From assembly GCA_016647705.1 (NCBI GenBank), contig CM028330.1:45970397-46034396 (forward strand): a stretch of 64,000 nucleotides of DNA. The letters run 5' to 3'. The notes beneath the pieces are model-generated. The model ran no database searches. It saw only the letters and a program-made list of their open reading frames with translations, and had not been told where the DNA came from. The position numbers and the translations under genes are program-made. Each line of letters opens with the position of its first letter. The stretch's first letter is position 1. Source of the DNA: Eucommia ulmoides (taxonomy: Eukaryota > Streptophyta > Magnoliopsida > Garryales > Eucommiaceae). Of the stretch, positions 44,920 to 57,123 are shown piece after piece.

Positions 44920-46310
44920 ATGATTCGCACTATTAAACGCGATCACATAAAGTACCCTGATTTTGATATTATTTGTACTATTGTTGATTCTTCCACTTCT
45001 TCTGCTAGTGAGAATGATAGAATTCGTGATTATGAGAATACAGATAAGATTATTGAGATATTTATTACCCTTACCTATTTTTTTGGAAAAGAGAATTTTA
45101 AACTTGGGCAAAAGATTGCAACTCTTGAAAATAAAAAGTTTAGTACTGTCAAATCTCTTAAGAAAAAGAATTTGGACAAATATTTTGAAACAGTTGAGTT
45201 TAGAAATGCTCTATCTGAAATTGGTAAGTTGTATAAAAAAATCGAGGCTGTTGAAGATGAGAACGAGGTTTTGAAAAATGATATTTATGATCTTCAACAG
45301 AATGATTTTAAAAAGAAAAATCTTGAAACTTTAAATGAGACCTTGAGCATTGAGTTGGATAATGCGAAGTGTGAGCTTGATAGAGCTCGTGTGAAAATTC
45401 ATTCTACTAAAAATGGGTGTCAAGTTTTTAAGAATGATCTTGAATTTATGCATAAGAAAAATTTTGGTCTACATGTAAACGTTAGCACCAATGAGCGGTT
45501 ACTTGAGAAGACGCAAAAGGAGATTGATGAAGCAACAAAAAAATTCAAGGATATTGAGAGGACTAAACCTGTTGAAAAATAAATAGTCACTAAAGTAGCT
45601 CCTCAGTATCGCTAACGATATCGTGCTCCCGTACGAAACAATGACTATCCAAAGAGATGTACTAACAATATTAAATGCTTTTATTGTGGAAAGTTTAGTC
45701 ATTATGAGAAATCTTGTTATTTATTGCATGGTTACCCTGTTGGATCCAGAAATAATTGGATACCAAAAAGAAAAAAATTTGATGCAGGTACCCATCGGAG
45801 ATTTAAACAATCCCAAGGATACAATGAATATTACATGCTGATGAGGAGATTCGAATAGACACGAGGATACAATATATAGTCTATGCTGACAAGGGAATCA
45901 AGATTCAATTTACCTAAAAGGAAAAATCAGCACGTGCAAAATGGAAAGATCAAGGAACAACAATCTCGTTACATGAAATCTCAACGAGATATCAAGCTAA
46001 GAAAATAACTATATATAAAGTAGTTCCAAAGCAAAATGATAAAAACAACACAAAGCATCAAACAAAGGCAAATAAATTGTCACTGAACAGATTCAGAACA
46101 TTGCCAATGCTAAGAAGGACGAAATTAAAGTAACAAATCAAGCTAAAGAAAAAATGATGGAATCAAATAACACTAAGCTTGAAATCAATAATCCACTAAA
46201 GGTACACACACCAACTGCTCCCAAGGATGATCCAGGTATGTCAAACTTTTTAAAGTTTAAATATATTAATTTTGTTAGGGAGACTGAGCCTGTACATTTT
46301 GAAATTTAGA
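44920..46310 (+). pseudogene. Gag of copy B: coiled coil and CCHC zinc knuckle
   Basis: The open frame 44920-45582 begins near the primer-binding site. After a Ser/Asp-rich N-terminus come FITLTYFFGKENFKLGQKI and a long coiled coil (about residues 65-215, with SEIGKLYKKIEAVEDENEVL and LERTQKEI-like heptads). A stop near 45582 and a frameshift are followed by CFYCGKFSHYEKSCYLLHGYP (45670-45735), a complete C-x2-C-x4-H-x4-C knuckle. The tail APKDDPGMSNFLKFKY near 46220 matches copy A. Capsid-like gag would package the element RNA. No protease or RT follows; the next 2 kb hold a solo LTR and ORF2. The lineage (Sirevirus) is inferred from LTR ends and purine motifs. Confidence 0.75.
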
Positions 46311-46353
46311 TATTAGTGATGTTTATGTATGTGTGTTTAAATGTGTGGATATT

Positions 46354-47718
46354 TGATATCTGTAATTTATCTATTTATTCCCAAGCCGATTTTGGTAGGT
46401 TTCGAGTATTTTTATAGCATTTTAATATGTTTTTATTTATTTTGTTATAAATCCAGTATTTGGGGTGAAAAGAGACTAAAACGGTCCATAAACGAGCAAG
46501 TCGGTGGAAAAACAGTGGAGAAAAATAGCAAAACAGACTATTTTCAAAACCTGCATCCACCGCTATAGTAGTGAAAATATAGAGAGTTGTTGAAAGCTCC
46601 ACCGCTGCAGCGGTCAAAATGCAGAGAGCTCTACCGCTGTAGCGGTCACCTACCAGAAACCTACCGACCTCTCTACCGCTACAGCGGTGATCCCACCATT
46701 GCAGCAGTCATCTGCCAGATAGTTTAGATATTTTAGAATATTTTGAGATATTTTGAAACCTATAAATATCATCCCTCTTCTCCCCCAAACAAAAAGTAGA
46801 ACTTTTCGGGAGTCTTGAGAGCTCCAAGGCCATTCAACCAAGAGAAGATCATCAAGGCCAAAAGGAGGAAGCGTTCTCGGAGCGGTTTTAGCATCGGATC
46901 TTTGGATAACGGCTAGTCTTCTCGTTCCTATCATTTATTTCTTAGTTTGGTTGAATGTTTTGAATATGTTTAGCTTGTTTTGTAGTTGTATATAGGGCCA
47001 TAGCCATGTGTAGCTAAACATATATTGTCTAGGGCTTGATTGACTTCATGTAAACGTTGTTTATATAAAATCGATGTTTTGTTAATGGTTGTTCATGTTT
47101 ATTTGATTGTATTTACCATTATTCTATGTTTATATGCTTGTTATAATATATTGAGAATACGGGGTTTGAAACTCGGGAAATATAACATTGGATTCGGACT
47201 AGGGTTTAAACATAACGCGACGATCTAATAACCCGAGAAGGAGTTAGAAAGTGTGCAATCTATGACGTTGGGGTAAGACTCATGTGACCAAGTGTCATAT
47301 AGACGCTCAAGGGGGACTTCTGCGTTGACGCGAAGTCACATATTCATTCACTTTACACTCGGAAGAGGTAGTGAATTAGATTTTGATACCGAGATTGTCA
47401 GATAGGATGAATGCCATTAATATAAACTAGATTGAAATGAACACATTTAAGTGCACGAAGTTAATCTCTAGGCAATAATTTCCCATAAAAATCATACTAG
47501 TATATTAGTATAATTAGTTAATTAGTTTAGTATATTAGTATATTAACAAAAATATAAATTTAAGTCGCCTAGATAAAATTAGGTTATGACAATCGTGATA
47601 CTTAACGACAATTCTAATCTAATCCCTGTGGATACGACAACCCTTACTCTTCCCAATCTATAATAAAACTTGACCCGTACACTTGCGGTGAAAGTAGCGA
47701 CGTATTTACGCACTACCA
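46354..47718 (+). mobile_element. Athila-like solo LTR, target duplication ATATT
   Basis: Runs TGATATCTGTAATTTATC...CGCACTACCA with atatt at 46349-46353 and 47719-47723. A TATA box, CCTATAAATATC, is at 46759-46770. Palindromes of the form ACCGCTGCAGCGGT and ACCGCTGTAGCGGT fill 46555-46715. It separates gag and ORF2 of copy B and defines the exact ends of this LTR family. Confidence 0.92.
46759..46770 (+). promoter_or_regulatory. TATA box of the Athila-like solo LTR
   Basis: CCTATAAATATC, about 45 bases after the last palindromic word and followed by a C/T-rich leader. Confidence 0.6.
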
Positions 47719-47723
47719 ATATT

Positions 47724-48182
47724 AAAAAACATTTTAAAGAATATGTGTGGATCAAAATAAGAGGTAAAAATTAAGCTAAGATGATCAAATTTAGGAATTA
47801 AATGCACTAAAAAACAAAAGGACAGATCTATTAGTCAACCGACAAAGGATTGCAGTCATCGGTCAATCGATCCTAAATCGATCGGTCAACCGATCATTAC
47901 GGAGTTAAAATTCCCAGCCCATTCATTTCACCTTATTCCTATTTCAAAACTCTTTTTTTCTTAAAACCTTTTCTCTCCCAAGTTCATACAATCCTAACCC
48001 TTACGAAATCAACTTGACTTGGCTTGGTTTTGAAGATCTAGGGCTTAGATCTACAGTTTGAAAATCCTTTGTTTCGAAATAAGGTTGGTATTCTATCTAT
48101 CTATTAGGGTTTCGGTTGTTGCTCTATTTTAGTTTGATCCATTGAGTTTTTTGGTTGTTTGTTTTTTGAAATCGTGAGAAAA
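47724..48182 (+). other. Gag-ORF2 spacer of copy B
   Basis: Homologous to 33070-33600 of copy A (tgtggatcaaaataag block, then the palindromic words at 47835-47895). It ends in a likely intron-like or leader stretch (agggtttcggttgttgctc) before the ATG at 48183. Confidence 0.6.
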
Positions 48183-48420
48183 ATGCCTAAAATCAAGAGA
48201 GGTGCTCGTAAATCCACGTATGATAATGCCTATTTCGAAAACCGTGAGAGGTTAGATTCAATGAGGAACTTGCAAATCGAAAGGTAGTATGTTACAAACA
48301 TATAGATTTTGCTAGTTTAAAGAAGAAAAATCTTGATATAGAGAAATGATTTAGTGGTTTGGGGTGGACTGAGTTCGTCACCCAAAAGAATAAATGGATG
48401 CCGATGTGGGTCACATTTCA
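48183..48420 (+). pseudogene. ORF2 start of copy B
   Basis: ATG at 48183 opens MPKIKRGARKSTYDN, then ENRERLDSMRNLQIER, a basic, charged N-terminus. A stop and frameshifts follow, after which IDFASLKKKNLDIEK and FSGLGWTEFVTQKNKW can be read. These match the VDFDNLRNNHVNIEDVVDRLGW and VISQNNPW blocks of copy A, which shows both copies carry the same second gene. The frame breaks off near 48420 where a copia integrase/RT fragment starts, so only the N-terminal fifth remains. Role unknown. Confidence 0.65.
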
Positions 48421-48426
48421 AGTTGA

Positions 48427-49310
48427 GGTTATGTCTTGATGAACGCAACTCGCTTACTAAATAAGGTTTTGAATAAATCTGTGCCAATTACTCTACATGA
48501 GATGTGCCATGGGCGGAAACCAAGTCTTAAGTATGTTAAGAACTGGGGTTGTCAGACTCATGTCAAAAGACGATACAAACAAGTTGGAATCTAGTACCAA
48601 CATTTGTAGGTTTGTGGGTTGTCCTAAGAAAACCACAAGAAACTTATTCTATCACCCATAAGAGCAAAAGGTATTTGTTGATAGACGTTCAGATTGATTG
48701 AGTAATTGTTTAATAAGAAAGTCAACATTGAGAAAAGATATAATTGATGTAGGTGTTGCATATTGAGTAAACTAAACAAACTACAAATTACGAGCTGCAA
48801 ATAGTAAATGCATCCAGTACACAGGATCCTTGTAGATCTAGTAGAACATCTACTTCTCCTAATATATATCTGGGATATCTTGGACAAAATTATAAATAGT
48901 ATCTACTTCTAGTAGGAGGTAATGATCATGCTAACTACAAAGAGGCAATGTTGGATATCAATAGTAAGAAGTGACAAACAACAATGAATCTAAAATGGAT
49001 TTTGTGTAGACTAACTGAGTCTGGACACTTGTGGATCCACCTGGGAGAATCGTTCCCAATGGATGAAAATGTATCTTCAATATAAAACTACAATCATATG
49101 GTAAAGTTGACATGTTAAAGGCCAGACTAGTGGCGAAAGGATATACTCAACATCAGGGTATTGACCATGAGGAGACTTGTTTACCCGTCTCCATGTTAAA
49201 TTCAATCAGGATTTTGTTAGCAACACCACGTACTAAAACTATAAAATATGGTAAACATATATAAGGAGAGTTTTCCTCAATTAAAATATATAGGAAGATA
49301 TTTACATGTG
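48427..49310 (+). pseudogene. Ty1/copia integrase C-terminus and reverse transcriptase N-terminus
   Basis: Broken frames give, in order, RLLNKVLNKSVPITLHEM and GRKPSLKYVKNWGC (end of the integrase core), CRFVGCPKKTTRNLFYHP and EQKVFVD (integrase C-terminal GKGY-like block), then VWTLVDPPG, LKARLVAKGYTQHQGIDHEET and SMLNSIRILLAT, the start of RT. All are conserved copia pol words. Stops, shifts and a deletion between 48680 and 48950 make it dead. It does not appear to belong to copy B, which has no pol, and it shares no gag with the fragment at 27790. Confidence 0.85.
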
Positions 49311-49683
49311 TTAACTGATCGCTCAAATTTAATACCCAATTTAAGTGTCAACTATCGTAGTATAGTGTTTAAGTGCAGGTGTCGAACCACAAAGATTGGA
49401 TTATAATCATTAATTGTTTTCTTATTCTTTGGTTGAATTTAAGAAAGTTGATGTTGGTTTTTTTTTTTAATTATAAAATATAAAAAAAAAATATTAAATA
49501 ATAAATGACCACATTGGGGGTATATATTTGTCTTTAGATTATCCTAATTCATTTTACTTCGTTATCTATTTTGATTTTGTGTATAGTGAAGTAATTTAAC
49601 TACAAGAAAAAACATAACAAAAGTTTGATCATTTAATCGGCATGAACTATCGAGATTCGGTTCCTAATCTAAGGTGAACCAAT
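49311..49683 (-). mobile_element. LTR-T copy, right-hand LTR end fragment
   Basis: On the plus strand tgatcgctcaaatttaatac and gtgtcgaaccacaaagattgg match the first bases of the 43150 solo LTR. It continues at 51846 after the nested LTR, separated by it. Confidence 0.75.
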
Positions 49684-51840
49684 TGTTGACCCAAAGATCT
49701 ACCTAAGATGGGGATGAATTGGGTAGTTACAAAAATTTAAACAATTAAATACACAAGTTATCAATTTTTCAAATTGATTATTATCTTGTCATGCAGCGGA
49801 AATATATTTAACTAAGTGCACACTCAAATAACAGATATATAACAAAGTAGCACACAATGATTTATCCTGGTTCTGTAAGCTTCTCTTACCTACGTCCAAT
49901 CCCCCGAGCTCCACAGGGTTTTCGCAATCCACTAATCCTCTGATTCCTTTCCCAAGTAGGAACCAAACCATTAAAATAATTTTCATAGGTTCAAGATTAA
50001 CCTAATTCTTTTCGCAAGCTCAGAATCAAACCTTTACACTCTTATACTATTATACTTTTCCCTTTTCATAGATTTAGGAATAACCTTATCTTTTTTTCAG
50101 GTTAAAGACTAACCTAATTTTGTTACAGGAAGAATCAAAATCTAATCCTTTTAAAAGGCTAAAGATCAAACCTAATCTTTTTCACATGCTAAAGATCAAA
50201 CCCTAACTATCCTGATTAGACACTGTCACAAATATGTTTAGTCCACTCACACTCGCAAATGCAAAAAAAAATAACGTGTTTCTTCCCAGAGGAGCTTCTA
50301 CCACTTGAAAACAATTATGCTCAACTAATGTATCGAAAACTATATGATCGAACTACGTGAGAAATAATTCTGATTTAATTTAATTTAAATCTTAGATAAT
50401 ATGTAATCAGATTTCACAGGTAAAAATCGTTTCAAAAGATATGCAACATTTTCAATTAGGAAAACAACTTTTCTAAAACAAATATTCCAATTAATCAATT
50501 AGATAATCTCAAAAAATCACTTAAAATAACTTGGAAATATCTCATTGAGATTTCTCTAAAATAGATAAAATAACTCAATGAAGAACAAAATCGATGATGA
50601 AATTTTTTGCGCACTTCAATCAATAACTCTTTTAAAATAACTCTCTTTAAAATATCTCAAGAAAAATCACTCTCTTTAAAGCAAAGGTTGATTAAAACTC
50701 TTTGTTATTGATTCATTAAAGTTGAAAACGCAGGTCTCTATATAGAATTCTAACTAGGCCTGTAACTGCTAGTTTTTAAAAGATAAGACCTAAAATGTCA
50801 CTCAAGACCCCATATCTCTTATATTATCAAAGTAAGCATATTTCATTTAAAACTACTCTTAGAGAAGCTCTATTTTGGTCCCCAAAATAATTTAGATTCA
50901 AAATATTTAAAGATATGAAGTAGTTTTACTAATTCAATTCAAAGAAGCAATTAATATATGGACCAAATTGATAGGATTTTAATGATATATAATATATAAT
51001 GTATCATAGTAATATACTCAAATCCCCCAAAATATCTCATTTTCTAACGTTCAAAACTATAGAATTTGGGTAAAAGATCACGTGAAACGAAATAGTTAAC
51101 CTTGAGTTGTCTGCCTCCATCGGTCGACCAGACACCGTCGGTTGACTGATCCCTTGCAACGGTCAACCTTATGACTATTTTACTATATTCCATCGGTCAA
51201 TCGACCACCATGGTTGCTTGATCGATTCAATCAGTAGACGTCCCCTTGAACTTCATTTCAGCCACTATTTTTGTTAGTTGACCGAACACCTTTGTCGGTT
51301 GACTGAATTGGTCAGTAGGCTTTAATTTTAACTCCTTTAAGCAACTATTTTCATTAGTCAATCGACCCATCTTGTCGATTGATCAAATTGACCAGAAACT
51401 CATCATTTTATGTGTTAAAAACATTTTCTCAATTCAACACTTTATCAAAAATATTTTTATGATTTTGACACTTTATAAAAATAATTTAAGATCTTAAATT
51501 TATCATTTATAACTATGACACACATTAGATTACTCATCTTAAAGTGTCGTGCATGATCCTAATTAGAGTTTCATTTAGAGCATAATATTAATGAGTTATT
51601 TTTACCTAGAAATACAAAAAACCTTCAATACTCCAAAAATATTTAACGTCTTCAATTTGAACCCGTCTTGAATTGCTTCATAAAATCTTCGTCTTTGTAA
51701 ATCTTCAACGATTAATCCTTATTTATTAATCTTTTTTCTCATTTAAACATATGGAACTTCTATTATGAAATCACTCAATAAAACTATTAGTTCCATAAAA
51801 TATCAGCGTTCAATTGTTTATCAAAACATTAGGTTCAACA
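49684..51840 (-). mobile_element. Sirevirus-like solo LTR, inverse orientation, target duplication CCAAT
   Basis: On the plus strand it begins TGTTGACCCAAAGATCTACC and ends CATTAGGTTCAACA. The duplications ccaat are at 49679-49683 and 51841-51845. On the minus strand it matches the LTRs of copies A and B throughout, including the CGGTCGACC cluster (51110-51380). It sits inside the LTR-T copy. Confidence 0.93.
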
Positions 51841-51845
51841 CCAAT

Positions 51846-52300
51846 TCCTATGCATAATCCATCATATCAAATACATTGTTTAATCGACCACTTAATCAGT
51901 ATAGACTATATTCGGGATTCGATTCTTATTAATTTATGGTGAATCGATCCCTGAGCATAACCCATCTAATTAAACCATATCAATTCCAATAAATACGGAT
52001 TGGATAATGGTTAGATCTAAACCACAAGTATTAGATCTAACCTAAAAACATCAACATTTATAAAATGATAAAAACAAGAATTGATTTCCATAACAATGTA
52101 AGAACATAAATTACTTGTCATATAATCCTATACACAGGTAAAATAGAACAATAAATTAAAATTACATTATGAAAATCTTAAAACAAATACAGTCTAACTC
52201 GGATTTGTCTTAGTCATTCATGGTGGTTCGTTTTTCTTCCCAAATAGTGTTTAACATAAATCAATTTAAAGAACTCTCACAAAATTCCAGCCGCAAAAAG
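51846..52300 (-). mobile_element. LTR-T copy, continuation
   Basis: Continues 49683: the blocks atttatggtgaatcgatccctgagcataaccc and aaaccacaagtattagatct have counterparts at 43535-43640. The right end was not found; AT-rich sequence and microsatellites take over. Confidence 0.65.
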
Positions 52301-52581
52301 ATGGCAGAAAAAATAAACTCAAAATGATCAATTAAATCCCCGAAATAAAAATTCCAGTAGGCAGAAACCAAGAAACAAAAATAAAAAGAAAAGAAGAAAT
52401 AAAAAAAATGAAAAAGAAGATAAGTGGAAAAAAAAACAGATGACACCCCCCTCACTCAAGTTGGCCACCTCCTGCTGAATAAAAGGCATAAATCCCCAAA
52501 CAACGAAAATAAATAAAAGGCATAAATCCCCAAGCCAAGCTATGACACCTCACATCTTTTTCCTTCCTTATCTCTTTTTCC

Positions 52582-52611
52582 TTATATATATATATATATA
52601 TATATACATAC
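52582..52611. repeat. (TA)n microsatellite
   Basis: Short (TA) array preceded by two direct copies of tccttccttatctctttttcc (52558 and 52650). Confidence 0.9.
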
Positions 52612-52739
52612 ACAATTATCAAGTTAATCCATGACACCTCATATCTTTTCCCTTCCTTATCTTTTTTTTTTTTTTTTAATCTTATTTTTCTTTTCTTCCG
52701 CCATGTGTATATACCTTGCCATATACCCACACAAACCTA

Positions 52740-52914
52740 AGCATATAAATACATACATACATATACATATATATACATATATGTATATGTATATCTACAT
52801 ATACATATATACATATGTATATACGTATGTGTATATATACATATACATATACATATATGTATATGTATATCTACATATACATATATACATATATATATGT
52901 ATATGTATATATAA
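52740..52914. repeat. Compound (ATAC/ATAT) microsatellite
   Basis: Interrupted ATACAT, TATGTA words over 175 bases. Open frames on both strands across it encode only Tyr/Ile/His repeats and are not genes. Confidence 0.95.
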
Positions 52915-53119
52915 GTAGTGGGGTCCACTTCCAATTTATCTCTCTATATATGTGTGTATGAAATTTACTCATCCAAGTGTGATTCACCTTGTCCCAACAA
53001 AAAACAACTTTTACAAAATTTAAAAAATTATACAAACACCCTTACAATTGATGTCAACTAAAACGTTTATACTTATAACCCAAAAGTTATCAAATATTCA
53101 TTTATACCCTAGAATTACT

Positions 53120-53815
53120 TTCTCAAATTAATTGTATTTTAATTGATTAATATCTTTTAATTGAGCTTGTAGTTTTGGGAAAAATGGTTTTCTATTTTGA
53201 ATATCTTAAAAATCCTATGAAATGGTTTTTGCCTGCAAAATCTTATTTATATTATCTTTGTGCTATAATCGAGTAAAATCTAATTTGTATTCTCATGCAG
53301 TATATCGTGATATTAATTGAGCATATATTGTATTGAGGTGGTAAAAGCTCAAGTGGGAAGAAACACATATTTTTGTATTTGTGAATATGAGAGAATTAGA
53401 TACATTGAGTCGGCATCTAATCAGGGTTTAGGTATACTTCTTGGCCTGTAAATGGATTATGTATGATTTCGCCTTTAATAGAATTAGGTTAGTCTTTAAT
53501 CTAGTAAAAAGATGGATAAGTTAGTCTATAACTTGGTAAAAAGATAGTTAGGTTTGATTCTTAACATGTAAAAGAATTAGATTATTCCTAAGCTTGGTAA
53601 AAGGGAAATTGTAAAGATTTAATTCTGAGCCTAGGAAAATAATTAGGTTGGTCCTTAGCATGTTAAAACGATTGTAAGGGTTTAGTTCCTACCTCGGAAA
53701 GGAATCAAGGTTAATAGATTGTGAAATCCCTTTGGGAGCTTAGGGTACTAGATGTAGACAAGAGTAACTTGCCAAACCAAGATAAATCTGTGCTTTCAAT
53801 TTCTCAATCTCTATC
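53120..53815 (+). mobile_element. Sirevirus-like LTR D, left part
   Basis: Matches the 3' half of the LTR family (gggacattaattgagtat-like block at 53311, then the gattaggtt-cttagcctg repeats). Its U3 is missing, joined to AT-rich DNA near 53120. It resumes after the nested LTR E. Confidence 0.8.
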
Positions 53816-55903
53816 TGTTGAACCTAATGTTTTGATAGACAATTGAACGTTGATGTTTCATGGAACTAATGGTTTTATTGAGTGATTTTAGATTAGAAGT
53901 TTCATATATTTAAATGAGAAAAAGAATGAGTCAAAAAGATAAATCGTTGAAGATTTACAAGACGAAGAATTTATGAAGTGGTCATTGAAGATTTATAAAG
54001 AATTTATGAAGAGATTCAATATGGGTGCAAAGTGAAGATTTTTGGAGCATTGAAGACATTGAAGATTTTTTAGGTAAAAGTAACTCATTACTTTTAAGCT
54101 CTTAATGCAATCCCAATTAGGATCATACACGACATTTTAAAATGAATAAACTTATATGTGTCATGGTAAGAAGTGATAATTTTAAGATCCGAAATGGCTT
54201 TTATAAAGCGTTAAAATCATAAAAATGTTTTTGATAAAGTGTTTAAATGAGAAAATATTTTTAACACATAAAATAATGGGTTTTTTAGTCAATTCGGTCA
54301 ACTGACGAAATGGATAAGTTGACTAATGAAAACAGTAGCTTAAAGGAGTTAAAAGGGTGAACCTGCTGACCAATTCAGTCAACCGACATGAGAGGTTGAT
54401 CGATTTAACGAATCTAGTAGCTTAAAACAAAGGAAAATGGAAAATCCCTCTGGACCGATCGATCAACCGATGGGTAGCAGTGCAATAGTCAGAAAACGGA
54501 CCGTTGTAGGTTTAGTTAACCGAATTGAGGCTGGTCTACTAACACTGACTGACAGTTAATGTTGATTGTTTCGGTTTCTTGATCCAAATATCATGGTTTT
54601 GTACGTTTCAAAGTTAGATTTTTGGGAATTTGAGTATTTTACTATTATATATCATATATCACTAAGATCCTATCTAGTCCGTATATTAATTAATTCTTTG
54701 AATTGAATTTGTAAAACTACCTCATATCTTTAAGTGTTTTGAATTTAAAAAATTTTAAGGACCAAATTGAGCTTTTCTAAAAGTTTGTTAAACGAAATAC
54801 ATCTATTTTGATAGTATATATTATATATGGAGTCTTAAAGTGACATTTTAGGTCTTATAATTTGAAAACTAACCATTATAGACCTAGTTAGAATTCTATA
54901 GATAGAGACATGCATTTTTCAAATGAATTAATCAAAAGCAATCAGCATTTACTATTAAAAGATAATGATCTTCGCTGAAATATTTTCTAAGAGAGTTATT
55001 TTAAAGACCGGTCTTTGTTCTACACTGAGCTATCGTAATTATTTTCAAGAAATCCCAATAAGATCTTTCCAAGTTAATTAACGTGCTTCTGAGATTATCT
55101 AATTTGTTAATTGAAATATTTGTTTTAGAAAAATTATTTTCCTATTTGAAAATTTTGCATATCTTAATAAATGATTTTTGCTAAATTGAATTAAATTAGA
55201 TTAATTCCTCACGTAATCCTATCACATAGTTTTCGGGACATTAATTGAGTATAGTTGTTTTGAGGTGGTAGAAGCTCATGTGGGAAGAAACTCGTGATTT
55301 TCTTGTATTTGCGAGTTTGAGTTGATAAACATATTTAGCATGGTGTCTAATCAAGATAGTTAGGATTAATCGTTAGCCTATGAAAAAAAATTAAGGTTTA
55401 ATTTTTAGCCTGAAAAAAAAAAATTAGGTTTGATCTTTTGCCTTTTAAAATGAATTAGATTTTGATTTTTTGTGTTATAGAATTAGGTTAGTCTTAAACC
55501 TGAAAAACAAAAAAAAATAAGGTTCTTCCTAAGCCTGTAAAAATGATAAGTGTAATAGTGTGTGAGTAAAAAAAATTAGGTTAATCTTGAACATTTGAAA
55601 AAGATTGTAAATGTTTGGTTCCAACCTCGGAAAGGAATTAGGGAATCAGTGGATTGTGAAAACCTTGTGGAGCTCGGAGGACTGGACGTAGATAAAAGTA
55701 GATTACCGAACCAAGATAAATTATTGTGTGCTGCTTTATTATATTTCTGTTGTCTGGGTGTATACCTAGTTAAACACATTTTCGCTGCTTAACAAGATAA
55801 ATAATCAATTAGGGAAATTGATAACTTGTGGTAAAAAATTAATTGTTTAAATTTTTGTTACTACATAATTTACACCCCTCTTGGGTAGATTTGTGGGCCA
55901 ACA
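53816..55903 (+). mobile_element. Sirevirus-like solo LTR E nested in LTR D, target duplication CTATC
   Basis: TGTTGAACCTAATG...GTGGGCCAACA, flanked by ctatc at 53811-53815 and 55904-55908. U3 carries GTCAACCGAC/GATCGATCAACCGAT words at 54290-54500. The 3' half repeats the gattaggtt and cctgtgaaaag words seen in the other copies. Confidence 0.95.
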
Positions 55904-55908
55904 CTATC

Positions 55909-56067
55909 TCTTTGGTTGTGCATTTAGATAAACATGTTTATGTTATAACTCAAGATAAAAATTGGATAGGGAATTTTGGTAGTTGTTATAATTTATTTGT
56001 TTAAGTTTTTATAACTACCTAATTCACCCTCCTTCTTTGGTAAATTTGTGATCCAATAATATTTTTT
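55909..56067 (+). mobile_element. Sirevirus-like LTR D, right end
   Basis: Continues 53815 into the usual LTR end (ataactacctaattcaccct, then tggtaaatttgtgatcc), with the CAACA end decayed to CAATA. Confidence 0.8.
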
Positions 56068-56605
56068 TGACAATGTTGTGGAGTTATTATTAGTAATAAG
56101 TGAATGAAATTAATTTTTTTTTGTAGAATTTAATAATTGTTACTTTATGTTTCTTATATCAAATCTAATTATTGATAGTGAATGAATGAAGATTTTGCTT
56201 TCAAATATCTGGTTATTGGTTGATGTAAATGGTGCCAAAATAGATAAATTATATTACACAAAAGAAAAATCCACTATATCACTTAGACTGAAATACATTG
56301 ACTAACTCCAAACTCATTTTCACAACTAATTTAATTTTATATAATCAAAAACACAACTTATGAAACAAGAGCTATTCATAACTTCATCTTCCTACATTTC
56401 CTATGTTCGTTCTCCTCTTACAACACATTCATTTTCCTCAATAAATCGACTATTACAATTGTTGATCTTGCAGATATAGGAGTATCGCACCATAAAATAT
56501 AATCACAACCTCTAGCCTGAAATATAAAAACAAAAGGGATAATTATATTTTTTTTTAAGTGTTTTCAGGTATGGATTAGTTGATCTATTTCTTAGATTCA
56601 AATTC

Positions 56606-56637
<32 letters not shown>

Positions 56638-56766
56638 AAAAAATCTTTGAAATAAGAAAATAATCAAGAACTACAAATTCATAGCGATCGTATTTCTTAC
56701 ATGACCTAAACCTCCTCCCAAGATTATATGCAGTCCATGAAGTTTTTACTATTGCCTTTTTCCCAC

Positions 56767-56798
<32 letters not shown>

Positions 56799-57123
56799 CA
56801 GTTTCCATGATTTACCAATTTTATGTGTATTAATTTTGCCAAAGAGGTCCACATAGGCCAAAAAATTTGATTGTGGTGGGAAATAAAGAGCATAAATATA
56901 AGGGAATTTATTTAGCCACCTATGATCACATGGGTAACACACCTCATTTTCGTCAAAAATCATTAATAACATTTTTAATTCTACGGGATTGAAACAAATG
57001 TAAAATTTGTGGGGCTAAATAAGTAATTTAAAAACTACAAGGCCCACATAGATACCTACCCCACACTTCAAAGACCAAAAATAGAGATTTACTTTTAAAA
57101 CCATCTTTAATGGTGTTTGTTTT
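56068..57123. other. Unassigned AT-rich spacer
   Basis: Contains an A-run at 56772-56798 and no recognisable gene. It is the host of LTR F at its right end. Confidence 0.6.

Larger units (their letters stand above)
41280..48420 (+). mobile_element. Sirevirus-like retrotransposon copy B (gag + ORF2 start, no pol)
   Basis: 5' LTR 41280-44841 (with a nested solo LTR at 43150-44484), primer-binding site, better preserved gag (44920-46310), a solo Athila-like LTR (46354-47718), the palindromic block, and ORF2 from 48183, broken off near 48420 at a copia fragment. The gag to ORF2 order is the same as in copy A, so the layout is a property of the family. Confidence 0.75.

Noticed and set aside
46390..46617. 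Minus-strand 80-codon frame (and 46650-46934)
   Set aside because: Antisense of the Athila-like solo LTR including its palindromes.
52631..52934. Open frames of 65-95 codons on both strands
   Set aside because: They are translations of a compound ATAC/ATAT microsatellite (Tyr/Ile/His repeats).
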